Shown: positions 1-12,211, counted from the stretch's first letter. The stretch is DNA of 64,000 bases from Pohlia nutans (GCA_022496805.1 CM040093.1:7092213-7156212), one strand, 5' to 3'. Numbers and translations are program-made. Notes: a model not told the origin generated them from the sequence alone.

Positions 1-1100
1 TTTGCTCCCTACTCATGCTGAGAACAAAATTGCTCAATCATATAAACACACAACTCCTCAAATCTCGATGCATTGGAATCAGAGATAATCAGATTCAGCT
101 TCGTAATTCATTAGAAATCCAAGCAGCTGACAGGAGCCGTAAATTGACACCATCCTCCGCAAATTATCCTGCCATTGTGCATGCAGCCACCAAATGAGAC
201 TCAAAACCATAAAGAAAAATCCAATCAAACAAATGCACCATAAAACAAAATCACAACTCAGTTTGCTGGACTGACTCCCGCATGAACCATCACGTCCCGA
301 AACTAGAAGCAAAACCTAAACTACATAACTAGCTCCCCTGCAAGCTCAACAAGCTGCAGGAAGCATAAACCACAAATTAAAATCCATAAGAACAAATCCT
401 AAATCAACCACAGAAGCGTGGTCTAAATACAAGACGCACAGTCAAATTGACCTAATGCTCAAAAAATCTACACCACAACGAAGCGCTCGGTTACTTCACA
501 TTCTCTCTCGAGATCTGATTCCCACCGCCCCCATCCAGCTCATACAAATGCACTATAAAAAAAAAACCACAAACTCAACCACAGACGTGTTGCATCGATA
601 CCACAAGTTGATCACAAAAAACCTACAACACAACGAAACTCTCAATTCATTAACATTCTCACCCGAGATCTGCTTGACTGACTCCCTGAAAACCATCCGG
701 CTCCGGAGAAGTCTCGAGACTAGAAGCAAACCCTAAACTCCCTGAAAACCTAAAACTGCATAACAAGGCTCTGAAATCTCCCTGCCACCGCCACCAGGCT
801 TCAAGAAACGGTGCGAATGGCTTCAAAAACCTGGTCCCTGCACCGATTTGGACGCCCAAACGCTCGGTGAACGGGGAATTTTGAGAGGAAATAGAAGAAA
901 GTGGCGTGCAAATGGTCTTTGGCGCAGATTGGAGGTAGTATGTTGAGAAATCTGTGCAAGACGACGGGGGAAGGATTGAATTGCAGTGAAGGCGGGAAGG
1001 CCAAGTGGTAGGTGCGTTGGGAGGAATGCACACTTGATTTTTTGGATGAATGTTTTGTGGATGTGGCGGCTATATGGATGAACGAGCGGAGTTGTGGGAA
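1..1100 (-). other. possible 5' exon/promoter of a leftward gene; diverged direct repeats
   Basis: No complete gene is recognised. Read on the minus strand, about 1030 to 660 resembles a plant 5' leader: pyrimidine-rich stretches, then a possible splice donor near 660 (CTCGGGTGAG). Any coding part would lie left of the window. The stretch also holds diverged direct repeats: the block at about 270-345 (GACTGACTCCC, then ACTAGAAGCAAA, then CTAAACT) recurs at about 675-740. Short frames here have no family resemblance I recognise. Confidence 0.2.
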
Positions 1101-1206
1101 CGGGTCCGTTAGGCGGAATTTCGGGAATTACCAGACCGTGGTACCTAATCAGTTCTGGAGAAAATTAAATATTTTCTCATAATAATAATTAGTGTGGCCA
1201 TCTGCT

Positions 1207-1423
1207 GCATAGCATAATAGAGCAATGGGAGTCAACACCCTTCTGCAATGGGACCATAGAGTTACAATTAGAAACTAAGTTTATGTGGTAATGACACAGT
1301 GGTCCCAAAATTCATGGAATACAAACGACATTTCGTTACTTAGAAAAGTGGATCTAAGTGAAGACTCTCTTTCGATCCAGTTTTGAAACGGATGCTTCAT
1401 TGCACTACTCTATTATGCAATGT
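1207..1423. mobile_element. MITE with GCATAATAGAG terminal inverted repeats
   Basis: About 215 bp bounded by GCATAATAGAGCAATG on the left and the complement of GCATAATAGAGTAGTGCA on the right. A second copy in opposite orientation, itself interrupted, lies at 37799-38537 with long matching internal blocks. It has no coding capacity, so it is a non-autonomous DNA element. The superfamily is not determined because the target duplication is unclear. Confidence 0.6.
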
Positions 1424-2400
1424 GTTGGTCCCATGATTTAGCCATGTATTTACTTTTTTAATTTTTAAAATAATTTATGTGTAGTTTAGGCAAAAACAAG
1501 GTGCATCCCATCTTGTCAAGAAGGGATGCCGTTTCGTGCTCATTTTAGTGAATGTCATCATGCTTCAATACAATCTAGAGGTCACTAGGATATGCAATCA
1601 ATCCACCTCCTAGGAGTGCCTTTACTTCAGCGCATCCACGATTAATTTGATTATCAGATTGTTTAAGTTCAAATAATATTTTACATTGTTTTAAAATAAT
1701 TAAATTTATGTATTATATTCATTTTAATTAATCTTTCGTAAATCCAACATTTAACAAGCCATGAGTTTCTATTTATATTTAAAATGACTTTATAAACATC
1801 TAAATTAAATTTATTATTGAATGATGTTACATCTATGAAATCATTCTTTAAAAAGATTAATATTTTGGGATTGTATTATTTTTTGTTTAATATGATTTAA
1901 ATTTGGATTTACCAAAGATCATTTAATATTCAATATAAAATTTATTTATTTATGACATCTATATAAATATATTTGACATTTTGTGAAGTTATGTGACATT
2001 TTTATGAATACAATGTTGACAACAAATTTCATGGGATATTTAAAGTAACTTCAAGTCACATGGTTAAGAAACTAGACATAGCCTAAACATAGAGTGAAAT
2101 CATTCATACTTTGGTCATCGTGAATTTGACAACTCATGTTCTCCTACATAGATGTAACATCAATAATAAATTATTTAAATAATGACATTCAATGATTTAA
2201 AATGTAAATGCAAACATATGGTCTTGTAGCACAACTGACTGCGTCTCGTAACACTATTGAAAACTTGATTGGGTAGAATGAAGCTTTGTATAAGGTATGA
2301 GTTTAATTCATCTTTTAAATAATTTATTTGTTGATTTTGTTAATTTTTTAATTGATTTAAAGATTTCATTCCTTTCCATGTCCCAATTGACATTTGGGTG
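1424..2400. other. AT-rich intergenic stretch
   Basis: Strongly AT-rich. I see no coding frame, RNA gene or clear repeat boundary. Confidence 0.5.
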
Positions 2401-2402
2401 TA

Positions 2403-3740
2403 GGAGAAGGAGACATTTAAAAAAAGTTTGGAAAACAAAGAAGCTTCAAAGGAGATGGATTTAGTCAAAGCAAGACTTGCATCCCTCAAAGAAAATATTT
2501 TTGAATTAAATGAGACCCAGCCCAGCATAGACGCAATCCTTGAAGCACTCGCAAAGCCTAATTTCAAAAAAACAAAAACAAAACCAATACAATTAAGATA
2601 ACAAGTTAGAAATGGCACAAGCTCTAAAATGGGCCACCTTCTTAAATGTACTCTATTTATACATATTGTTTTTTTTTATAACCTTCGACAATGTACAGAC
2701 AGCGTACATTTTTGGAGGTGAGTTATTTAATGTTTAGCAGTGAGGTCAATTATGAAGATAAAAAAAATTATGGGAGGTGGAGTGGGATGAGCAATAGGTA
2801 AGAGCATTCGGGCTTCTTACATTTTTTCCCTGAAAAGTTTTTTTTTTGTATTGCATAAATTTTAACTCCTTTCATTTCTACAACAAATGCATTTGAAAGC
2901 ATTAGAGGATGCATGTCCTCCTCCTCACGTGACCCAATGCCTTTTTTCAATAGTCTTCAAGCCGGAGGAATTGAATTTGAATTCATAGGGTGATTTTTTC
3001 TTGCTCAAACATGTTACAGAGATCCTGGAGGATGAAGACACGGTCCTCAAGAAGGCAATCAAGCAAAGGTTCACCTATTTTTCTACCTTACCCAATGACG
3101 TGAATTGGAAAGTAGGTTGTAGCAAAGAAGAAATAGAATCTCAGATCGAAAGGCTGAGGAAATTGACAAGATCTATAGAAGTATTGGATATGGGAGAGGA
3201 GGAGCAGAAGATACGATATGACTCTGTCACGGAGCTAAGAGACTGGCAAAACTCGTACAAAGACCAGCTTTAATATGACCAACTAGTGGTCCTCTCAGAT
3301 CCAAAGATTCAAGATGTAAGGAAGAGAACATTTTTAAGAGAGAAGGAAGAGACATTGAGAAAGAAGTAAGGCCTAAACTATAAAAAAAAATTGACATTAA
3401 TTATTGCTAATTTTATCCATGTTCATACATGTTGTAGTTATGATACTAATAAAATGTGGTTTTGTAGACACGAGGAAAAGTTAGGAAGGCGAGAGCGCAA
3501 AGCTACTATGGCAAACGCCACTGGCTTCCTAAAACAAGACCATTTGGCAATTTGTATTCAACATTCAGTTCCAGTACAAAACTAGGAAGAGAATCATTTT
3601 AGATAAGGAGAGGAAAAAGTTTTTCAAAACTTTGCACAAGAGGAAGGAAAAATGCACGTGAGAAGAGTTCGTACAAAAACTTTCAGAAGTAGAAAAAATT
3701 AATTTTGGGACATCGGAGGGGATGTTGAAGGAGATGAGTA
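2403..3740 (+). pseudogene. fragmentary coding remnants, coiled-coil-like
   Basis: Several short plus-strand frames rich in Lys, Glu and Leu. One is at about 2455-2575 (starts MDLVKARLASLKENIFEL). Another is at 3001-3273 (90 residues with the heptad-like ESQIERLRKLTRSIEVL). Both are charged and helix-forming, as in coiled coils. They are separated by stops and AT-rich sequence. I do not recognise the family. They may belong to the Myb/SANT-like pseudogene downstream or to a separate decayed gene. Confidence 0.25.
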
Positions 3741-3805
3741 GCTTATCTCATTTGTTCAACAATGTTACGAGATTCTAATATTGACATATTTGTATAGGTT
3801 TAGGC

Positions 3806-4818
3806 ATGCATGCAAATTTTGCACAAAGTCGGCCAATTGTTCATGCAATTAGTCTATATGTCGTGCTACAGGCACCTCCATCAGCTACTCCCCCAGCGCT
3901 CGGTCCAAGTTCAGCAACGCGGGCGCAAAAGGACCGTGGTCCGAATTGGCTACCACAAGAAATTTCAGCACTGATTGTGGCCAAGCGGGAGATGTATCTC
4001 TAAGACCTTGACACTATTGACGGTAAAGCCCTCATGACCCCTGAGATGAGCAAATGGATCCGCATATCTCACCTTGTCAATAGTGCAGGATTTTCACCAA
4101 TTTTGCGTGATGGCCCGACGTGCAAAACAAAAGGGAACCATATTGTATCAAACTACAAACGAATAACGGATTACCTCAGCACAACGGACCGCAATATACC
4201 TGATTATTAGGAGTTCAGTCCAGCGGAGAAGAAGGCTGAGGGCCTCCCCCGAGTCTTTCGCACAAGAGGTGAAAGAGGCAATACATGAATGGTACGACAA
4301 TCGATCAATGATACAACCACCGCATGTCCGAGATTTGTTAAATCCCAATGACGGAAACTATAGACCTCCATAACCACAATTACAATAAGAATATGATGGT
4401 GAAAGTGAACGTGAAACGAACGACCCAATGGACTTTCCACTACCTGATCACGTTCAAAGAACGGAGAAGAGTACACCACCACGATCGCCTCGTTTAACGT
4501 CCTCTACACCGTCTCATGCTGCAGGTCCAAGTGAAGGTGTTGAGACTCCAAAGTCGCAGCCCTACAATGGACTCCTACTGGGTATTACACCTCAATTTAT
4601 AAGTTCATATGAGACGTCCCACTGTGCAGTGCACCGTCGCCCGGGCAACATAGATGTACGACGCGAAAGTGTATGATGGCATGTAGTCTCCGCTGAAGCA
4701 ACAAAGGCAACATGCGTAGTCATGGCACAACAAATGCAAGATATGGCGGACGCATCTCGTGAACTTGAACATATACGCTTTGAATCACGATGTGCACAAA
4801 TAAGGACTAGTCTATGAA
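3806..4818 (+). pseudogene. Myb/SANT-like (trihelix-type) DNA-binding protein pseudogene
   Basis: Readable residues follow the plant Myb/SANT-like domain pattern: NWLPQEISALIVAKREMYL, then KWIRISHLVNSAGFSPIL, a TCKTKGNHI block, YKRITDYLS, and EFSPAEKKAEGLPRVF. After a frameshift near 4260 the reading continues with IHEWYDNR and HVRDLLNPNDGNYRPP, then a Ser/Pro-rich segment (STPPRSPRLTSS) and a C-terminal helix with MAQQMQDMADASRELE. In-frame stops occur at about 4001, 4208, 4371 and 4674, so no intact protein can be made. Such domains occur in plant transcription factors and in accessory proteins of PIF/Harbinger transposons. Which source applies here is not resolved. A poly(A) tract follows at 5036. 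Confidence 0.6.
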
Positions 4819-5030
4819 ATGGCATATGCAATAAATAATATGTCTCTACCGGACCAAACGCAAGTTTGACAAGATTTATTCTCCTATGTTTATAGCAATA
4901 AACATCCGGAGGATGCAGAATTTGGTTTAAATTAGGTTTAATAGTTAGGTTACAAGAGATTTTGTGGAATAAAGTCAGGAGATTACACTTGGATTACGAC
5001 ATTGTTTGTGAATTAAATTATGAATTAATT

Positions 5031-5035
<5 letters not shown>

Positions 5036-5078
<43 letters not shown>
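5036..5078 (+). repeat. 43-nt poly(A) tract
   Basis: An uninterrupted run of 43 A residues. It lies about 60 nt downstream of an AATAAA hexamer (about 4969) and about 220 nt after the Myb/SANT-like pseudogene. This is the arrangement expected if that pseudogene were a retrocopy, or if the tract ended a LINE/SINE insertion. Confidence 0.9.
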
Positions 5079-5081
<3 letters not shown>

Positions 5082-6783
5082 AATCTTATTGAGTCTACAA
5101 GTTTTAATCTTGTAATATACATATAGATGACCATAAAATAAACAAATAAAACGTACTCAATTTGTTTTAAAATCTAAATTATGAATAAATCATTATTAAA
5201 AAAAACAAAATATTATTTTAGAAAATTCAATCTTATGATTTTACAAGTTTGAGTCTTGTGAAATATAATTACAAAATAAATTAATAAAACATACCTAATT
5301 TTAAAATAATTAAATTATGGAAAAGTTGTTATAGAAATAATATAAAAATTAAAATCATGAGGAACACTTGGAACTAGCAAACATATTGTTCAATTAATGG
5401 AGGCGCAATAATGTGTTCATGGTCCTTAAATATGTCTTTGGCTTTGAATATCAAAGGAAATGCTCTTAATCTTCTCCCTCTTTCCATGTATGATAGATTA
5501 ATGAATTAACAAAGTTCCCTAATGAAAACTCGTATTTTCTAATATTATTATGTTAAAATTTTGTATGAATTATTTGTTGTCAATGATTAGGCATTGCTCA
5601 AGAACTCAATTGAGGCAATGAAGGAGTCTCGGATCTTTGAAATTTTAAGTTTGAATGTATGTAAATATTTTCTATAGTACCCCCGCTGTATTATAGATTG
5701 TAGAACAACCATTGAATTAACTTGTTGAATCTCTTTGTCCAAACCATACCTTTTTGATTTGAATGACTCTTTGTTGTTGAGTGTGTGTTTGAGGAATAAA
5801 TTGTGTTGTTTAGTCATTTAGGATTGTGTGTCAATGGGTATGTGTGTGTGTTAATGGATGGATTTTCATTTAATTAAAAATGCAGCTAATTTATGATAAT
5901 ATTGTGTCTGTAGCGGCTATTAGATTGCACCAGTTAAAAGGCACAAATCGATTGAAAACAACATACACGAGTTGCTTTTTATGTATTTGGAAAAAATAAA
6001 AGTAGGGACGTCATTTCTGTTGATGAACTTGCACGAATAAGCCTTATTATGTGACTCTCTCTGGGTTTGGATATTGATACCTTATAATCTTTGCTCTTGT
6101 ACAAATACCACCACTGGAAGGTGAGCTATGCGCTAATGGATATTCCTCTAAAAGGCCCCCACATCCAGATTTGGCTCCCTAAATCTGAGATTCAAAAAGT
6201 AAACGATCTTGACCATCTTTAGTAGGCAGGGACCCGGTATCCGAAGACCAATTTTGAGGATGACTCTTTGGCCTCAAAAAACAATGGGGAAGACTTTATT
6301 GAAAGACTCAACAAGTATTCCATTGGTTCTTTGACTATCGCACGCACTCCTAATTCTCCTTGCTTTGGTGAAGATACCAATAACCCAATTAAACCAGTGA
6401 CCAGCTTGAATTATTAAAATATTGTTCAGATTACTATTGGGACTGAAATAAAATCCAACAACAATGTGGCTTCACAAAATCCCACAACAATGTAAAAGTC
6501 ATTTTACTTCTTGCACAAGTCTGTTTTTAATGAATCATTTGAGCATGGGTTTCTTTTCTTATATGGGTTTCTTTTTATGGGTGGTTTTTTTTGCATGGGT
6601 TCCAGTATTTTAAAGTTTGGGCAAGGAAGAGCGACACGTGACTATTGTGGTATGCTAAGAGTAGATGAGGCGATTCTTTTGACCAACAATCCTTCTTTTT
6701 GGCTAAAGTAACTCTCTTTGTGAAGGCAAGTGGCGATGGTCTAACTGCACTATAGAATCATAAATTTAGAGTTTCAATTAGTT
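5079..6783. other. AT-rich intergenic stretch
   Basis: No gene, RNA or repeat boundary that I can support. Short frames have no family resemblance. Confidence 0.5.
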
Positions 6784-7353
6784 TTAATCTCTAAACGTCC
6801 TCACTCCTGTCCAAATTGAGCAGATTTGCAAAGATGCATTATAAAATGCAACTAAGAGGAATATTTTGAACTTGATATATAAACAACAGTTGTACATTAT
6901 GAATTTTAGATTCTATCTATATAGTTAGATTTGCAATTTCTATCACCAATATTTTTGTATAAAATTTGAAACTTAAAATTCAAAATTCTTTTGTAATTTG
7001 ATTACAAATAAGATATTGACAATTTGTGAATGAAAGTTGTTGTGATGGATTGAAATGCAATACTCTAAGTGTAGTGATTTTTGGAGATTTTTTGGTTGCT
7101 TGATTTTATGAGTTGACTTTTTCATAAGCACTTTTAGACTAAAATCTTCGAAATTTTTGGTGAAACACTACAACATGAAATGAGACATAAAAGTTTCACA
7201 AATCATCAACTTTTTAATCGGATCACACGTGCATGAAGCTAACTTCCCATAGAAAATTTAGTAAAAATTTGACACTACAAAAAGTGCGTGATGGATGAGA
7301 AAACAAAGTTCACTTTTGTACATCATGCAAAATATGCATGGTTGGGCAGTTAA
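6784..7353 (-). mobile_element. TTAA-flanked MITE, family C (reverse copy)
   Basis: About 570 bp bounded by TTAA. Over most of its length it is the reverse complement of the copies at 33254-33830 and 36193-36787. Its left end TTAATCTCTAAACGTCC matches the complement of their right end. It shares its right TTAA (7350-7353) with the next element. No coding capacity. Confidence 0.7.
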
Positions 7354-7931
7354 CCCCTAAAGGACCGGGGGGTGTTGAGCTTAGCTCCTGTTTTCTTGAC
7401 TAGTTCTTGTAACAAGCTCAAATCCTCATTGGTGTGGGGTAATTTTGACGATCAGCACCGTTGAAACTAAAGAAGATTTACGTGGCTTTTTTATGAAAAA
7501 AAGATCAACAAAATAGCACATTTTTTGAGAAAATGCCACCGTTGAGAAGATTGAAGTAACTTGTTTGGGGTATTTTGTACACATGTTGAAATCGGATTGT
7601 TCAAAAGTTCTCCAGAAATTCTGAATTTTTTTACTGCGAGTAGAAATCATCATTTTAAACATGTGCAAAAAATTTCAAGTAATTTGGAGTTGTGAGGAGG
7701 AAGATATGAGGGTTTGAAGTGACGCCTAGATACCCACCGTGCAACTCAAAAAAATCACCAAAAATCACTCACTTCATGAATTTCCGATCGAGAAGTACCT
7801 ACAGATTTGGCTCTCAAAAGGAGCCAAGGTTTCTTTGTTGCTCATCCTACAATTCAAAGCCCAAGAACCCAAATTCCTTACTTTCTAGTTCAAGAAGCCC
7901 CGTGGGGGCCTTACGGTCCTTTAGGGGCTAA
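7350..7931. mobile_element. TTAA-flanked MITE (left end TTAACCCCTAAAGGACC)
   Basis: Begins TTAACCCCTAAAGGACCG and ends CGGTCCTTTAGGGGCTAA, an almost perfect terminal inverted repeat with the right TTAA mutated to CTAA. About 582 bp, non-coding. It abuts the family C copy, sharing one TTAA. Confidence 0.75.
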
Positions 7932-8269
7932 GGGCTAAACTCATGTAGCAACTTCAAATGCCTTAAGTATGGGGAGTTGGCTCATTCAAAAGTACAATGG
8001 TAGTCAAAATGGCAAAGATCATGCAAAAAGATTGATTCATATATAACAAATAGATAGATAGAAACTTCGGTCCTCTCTTGAGGCCGGCGTGAATAAAGTG
8101 TATGTTCGTCTTGACAATGAGCCAATGCCCACCGGGCAAAGGGACATTGGTACAAGACTACTCTCCCCTTCCGAGAATAAACACTTTAGTGACCAGAAAC
8201 TTGTAAAAGTAGCCCACAGTAACCATTAGCAAGCAATTACGTCTTTGTTGTAGTATAAGTTGAGGTTTA

Positions 8270-8395
8270 TTATGTTGGTGGTCGCCAAGTCATGGTTCCT
8301 AGGTTGGTTGGGGAAGAACGTTTGTGTTGCAATTATACGGTCCGGGTTCGATTCCCGTTGAGTTCGTCTGAGCGTTTAATGTGATATATATGACT
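8270..8395 (+). repeat. tRNA-like (SINE-type) segment with A-box and B-box
   Basis: Has a perfect pol III B-box (GGTTCGATTCC at about 8347) and an A-box-like TAGGTTGGTTGG about 50 nt upstream. A related but truncated segment (CGCCAAATCATGAGCGCAGT) sits at about 20886-20920, at the same distance from the same retroelement 3' end. It is therefore either part of that element in antisense, or a SINE that arrived before the copies separated. It is not a functional tRNA gene: no acceptor stem or anticodon arm is evident. Confidence 0.45.
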
Positions 8396-8520
8396 TGGTG
8401 CTGCTAGTGAGTTTATCATATGCAGGAAAATTGTACCAACCAACCGGCCCCTACCCGCCTTCCTGAGACAAGTGGTGACATCGTGCTAATAAATAGTTAT
8501 CTTCACCACTACCCCCTTTT

Positions 8521-9282
8521 TTATTCTATTGGTATTGATTGGTTGTTTTCTATTCGTCTTTTATGTAGAAGGATTGATCCAGCATATTGTACAGCAATAG
8601 TGTTTATTGCTTTGAATGTGTGTTCAACAGAAGTTTCAGATAGATTGAATTTTTTTTCGAGTTGTTTCATTGACGTGACGTGCGTAGTTCCTCTAGCTCC
8701 AGCCGCGATGACTATAAGTGGATCTATTTTCCAGCCTTGTTGAATGATGTTATTAATTAATGGTTGGTATTTTTGAATTTTATTGTTAATTGTATCTTGT
8801 AAAAATCTGTCATTTGTGTATGTGAATTCAATAAATTGTACGGTGAGGTTGTTTGTTGGGTTTAGCGGTGGAGTACTTTGGTGTGGAAGTTCTTTAATAC
8901 ATAGAAGATCGGGATTGAATCTAGCATTGCAGTGGCATCTTTGTTGTCCACATATACAGGGTAGGAGCCATGAGGGGACTGTATTTTTTTGTGGGTTGTT
9001 GTTAAAGGTCCCTGCATTCATGAGGATGTAGCATTTTGATTTTTGTGATGATAAAATTAGTTTTCTTAGTTCTCATACTGCTTTGTTATGTCTTTTGGTT
9101 CGAAGGGCATATATGTGGTGTTGATTACATTTTAAAAGTACATGGAGCCATGTATCTGCATCACAGGAGTTGCAAATCGGGCATGTGATAGATGGAAATC
9201 TTTCAATGCCAAAAAATAGATAACAAATATAAAGAAGTAAAAGAACAAAAATAAAATTCATAACAACCATAAAAAACGACAT
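8521..9282 (-). pseudogene. C-terminal part of retroelement ORF2 (copy 1)
   Basis: One reading frame broken by a single stop at 9073-9075, where the paralogous copy has Trp. Before the stop lies a knuckle-like motif (CPICNSCDADTWLHVLLKC; C-x2-C-x8-H-x4-C) followed by RTKRHNKA. After it come the shared block starting MNAGTFNNNP and a Cys-rich LLPCICGQQRCHC segment. The rest is 120 residues of unknown function (AAGARGTTHVTSMKQLEKKF, then ending RIENNQSIPIE). The alignable part matches the copy at 56800-57130. Non-LTR elements of the I/jockey type carry a comparable Cys/His motif after RNase H. The assignment is by analogy. Confidence 0.6.
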
Positions 9283-9290
9283 TAGAAGAG

Positions 9291-9780
9291 ATCTTCAGCC
9301 TCCATAGGGCCGTTTTAAAACTTGTGCTAGAATAAAAAAAAATCAAAATTTTTATTTTATTAATAATAATAAATATTTAATATTTAAAAATATTATAAGA
9401 TATTAATTAATTAATTAATTAAAATTTCAAGTTTTAAAAATTTATTAAAAACTTATATAAAAAAAATCCAGTCTAACATGGCCGAAAGGCGACTATATCA
9501 GATCCACATCAGATTATATACATGTATATTGATTATTTTAATTTTTAATTTTTAATTTTAATTTTTTTATCAATTTTTGGGAATAGTAACTTGCAGCCTT
9601 TTTATAGGCTACAAATTTCTTCTAATGAAATGTGAGCCCCGTCCCAATACGATGTAAGGACGAGAGCATCTCTTTGAATAGCTTATAACTCTACAATTAT
9701 GTCCAAATCTCTTATCTGTCAACTTATTTATGTAAAATTCATTAGTAGTGCAAACTTTGTAGCGTGAGGGATTCAAAGAG
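9291..9780. other. AT-rich stretch without genes
   Basis: Contains short ATTA/TTAA simple repeats around 9400-9420 and little else. Confidence 0.5.
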
Positions 9781-10508
9781 ACTTTACATTAGAGTTGAAA
9801 ATTAGACCCAAAGGTTTTACATTAGGATTTGGGACCAAAAAAATACTTCAAGTTTCCAAATGATGTGGAGTCTGAGTGGCATAGTTTTGAAGGGAAAGTT
9901 TGGAACCCATGCATTGGACTCAAGGCTCCAAAGAAGAGTACCAATTTTGAGAAACCAACTCCTCCCTTGATCCAATGGCCACTTCAATAAAATACCCAAT
10001 TTTAGGAGCATTCCTATTGGGCAACTAGAATTGAACCTACCATTTGACTGGACCTAGAGGCTTTACACTTTGGTCTAGGTTCAATCAAAATTGGATTCAA
10101 CTTTTAACTCCTAACGAACTGAAAAGCTTGAATTGGATGCCATGATTTTTTAGCAATTTTAATTAGGTTCTATGTAAACTCCTTTCTTTTGTTCAAATTT
10201 ATTGAGTTTTTGACCAACACAAGCAATGTTCTTCATTGCTAGTTCTAGTGATATAGAATTGTGTCCCATATAAATGATACTTTTTACAAAATGATCAATG
10301 GAACGAGTGTCATTTAAAAATCATGAATCCTTGGTCCTTTAAAAGTTGAAACCTTCAAATTGGACCGAATGGTTTCACACTTGGGTCCAAGTCCAATTCA
10401 CATATCATTATTTTATTCAACTTGTCAAGTCAAAGGTGAGGTTTTTCAAGTTCAATACATGGATTTATTAAACCCCATGAACATTGGACCCGGACCCTAA
10501 TGTAAAGT
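9781..10508. mobile_element. MITE-like element with ACTTTACATTAG termini
   Basis: Left end ACTTTACATTAGAGT and right end ACCCTAATGTAAAGT are inverted repeats. Similar words (TTTTACATTAGG at 9814) recur inside the left end. The same right-end sequence recurs at about 52165-52186. The element is non-coding and contains a family B insertion. No clear target duplication is visible, so boundaries are provisional. Confidence 0.4.
10104..10349 (+). mobile_element. TTAA-flanked MITE, family B (degenerate)
   Basis: Matches the copies at 18680, 21294 and 24201 along its length (shared words AAGCTTGAA, CAATGTTCTTCA, ATGAATCCTTGGTCCTTTA). Left end TTAACTCCTAA; right TTAA decayed to TTGA. Confidence 0.6.
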
Positions 10509-10924
10509 GGCCCTCATAACCGGTTGTTGACTTTTCAACGCTAAGTAAACGTGGTTCTATCCCATTGGCAACCCATTTCCATCGCAAGTTGCAACCCACA
10601 ACCTTCTCTTTTACAACTTACATCCTACGATATGAAAACTTTGACTGGTTGCTCGGTCAATGCATCATATAGTTGGGCCAAGTAGTGGGACACCAAGCAA
10701 TGGAATCCTTTTAGCTAGGGATGGATTAGATGAGCCAACAAAACATCATAGTAATGAAAGTAATGCAAGAATGGACAATGTAGATATGTGCAAAAATTGG
10801 CAGCATACAATGGGGCACCAAATCGGGTTCCAAAGTACCATACACTGTAGAATTCTACTAAAAACCACATACAATCACAATACTACTAATTAGAGTCGAA
10901 TGCAACACTAATGGAACAATTTGG

Positions 10925-11340
10925 ATGAAAAACAACCCTAAATGACAATGGCAGCACAAAAGCCCAAGTAAAATTGTCCAAAAAACACCACAATAGTCTC
11001 AAATTCACACCAATGGCTCATGGGTACCAAGTATTCAAAGATGGGGTCAATTTTGGTGGTAGGAATGAGTAAATCGAGGGGAATTGCACCTCTATCCAAA
11101 ATGACAGCACAAACATGTGTCTAGAAATTACTCTAAAAAGGGCGACAATTGACTCAATTCTCATTAATTCCCATGGGCACTAAGTACTCCAAAATGGGGT
11201 TAATTTTAAGGATACAATTGAGCAAGTGAAGGGAAATTGCACCCTCACTTAAATGGCAGCACAAACATTTATCTAGAAATGAACACAAAAAAATGTTAAA
11301 TTATCTCAAATCCATTCCAATTTCCCATGGGTACTGTGTA
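10925..11340. repeat. about 155-bp tandem repeat, roughly 2.5 copies
   Basis: Successive units share GGCAGCACAAA, TCTAGAAAT, a CCCATGGG(C/T)AC word, AAATGGGGT and GGGAATTGCACC-like blocks in the same order. No coding frame. Confidence 0.6.
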
Positions 11341-12180
11341 CAGTCGGGTACAACATGCTTACGAATTTTTGACCCCTCCCTGGTGGATATTTGGGTCTGT
11401 TGCTATGTCTTCCCTTAATTCTACAGTACTCGTTATAGCACCAATTGCCCTAAAAATTGGTAGGGACATTCCTACTCTAGTCTTCTACTAGAATAAATTT
11501 TTTTGGGCCATGCTCGCAGCCCTCAACATCAATGCGACCGCTTGATTTAGGAACTACCTATTTTCCACACTGACAACGCCTCATCACACATGGCAGCAAT
11601 TCACGTCCCACAATTTTTTCCTGCTGCTGGTCCAACGTGCGCCGTCCACCTCCGATCATATCCTTTCATTCCAACTACTGAGACCGATTATATCGACTCC
11701 GCTGCCATCCGGTTTCACCACTTTCCGCCTCAAACGCGTAGTTTTCTCGGCTCCGTGCTCTCCGTTTCTAGTGTCTCAATTTTTTTGCGAGGGGGGGGGG
11801 TATACCTCCAAGTTGCGGATCCAGGGTCTCCATACCCATCTACATTGCCTATGGGATAATGCTGCGCCTTTCTGCTCCGATTCGTGCTATCCTCCTTGCT
11901 GGTTCGTGTTATCCTCCTTGACTGCTCAAATCCGTGTTCGTGCGTTCACCTTGTTTCTGTCCAATTCGGTTCATGAATCCCTTTAGCTTGCTGTCATCCT
12001 CACATTTGGATTCGCCCTGAGTTTTGAATTCTTATGCCTGTCTATCTTATCATCCCATCTGAATTCGCTTATGCACATTTCGTTCATCATTCGTCATTAT
12101 CCTTCTATCTTGTCCCATCCCATTTATCATTTCCACATATCATAATCCTTAAGTATATTCTCAAAATGTGGCAGCGCACT
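11341..12180. other. unassigned stretch upstream of the transposase fragment
   Basis: Includes a 10-nt G run at about 11793 and pyrimidine-rich sequence at 11600-12150. It may be the 5' part of the Tc1-like element, but I see no terminal inverted repeat. Short frames are not recognisable. Confidence 0.3.
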
Positions 12181-12211
12181 TTGACAAACAGAGAGATCTT
12201 ACATTGTAACA

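Larger units (their letters stand above)
8046..9290 (-). mobile_element. 5'-truncated RNase H-type retroelement, copy 1
   Basis: Read on the minus strand, this is the 3' part of the element seen more fully at 52.6-57.3 kb. It contains the zinc-knuckle-like segment and C-terminal coding block, then a 3' untranslated region ending in a short (GATA/TATC)n tail (TAGATAGATAG at about 8050). The 3' end also matches 20649-20960. Loss of 5' sequence to different extents in the copies suggests a non-LTR (target-primed) retroelement. Confidence 0.7.

Noticed and set aside
8340..8360. A possible tRNA gene around the B-box.
   Set aside because: No acceptor stem, D arm or anticodon arm can be drawn with conserved positions; a SINE-type remnant fits better.
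8783..9031. Plus-strand frame of 82 codons with a hydrophobic start.
   Set aside because: Antisense to the retroelement ORF2 remnant, whose minus-strand reading matches a second copy at 56.8-57.1 kb.
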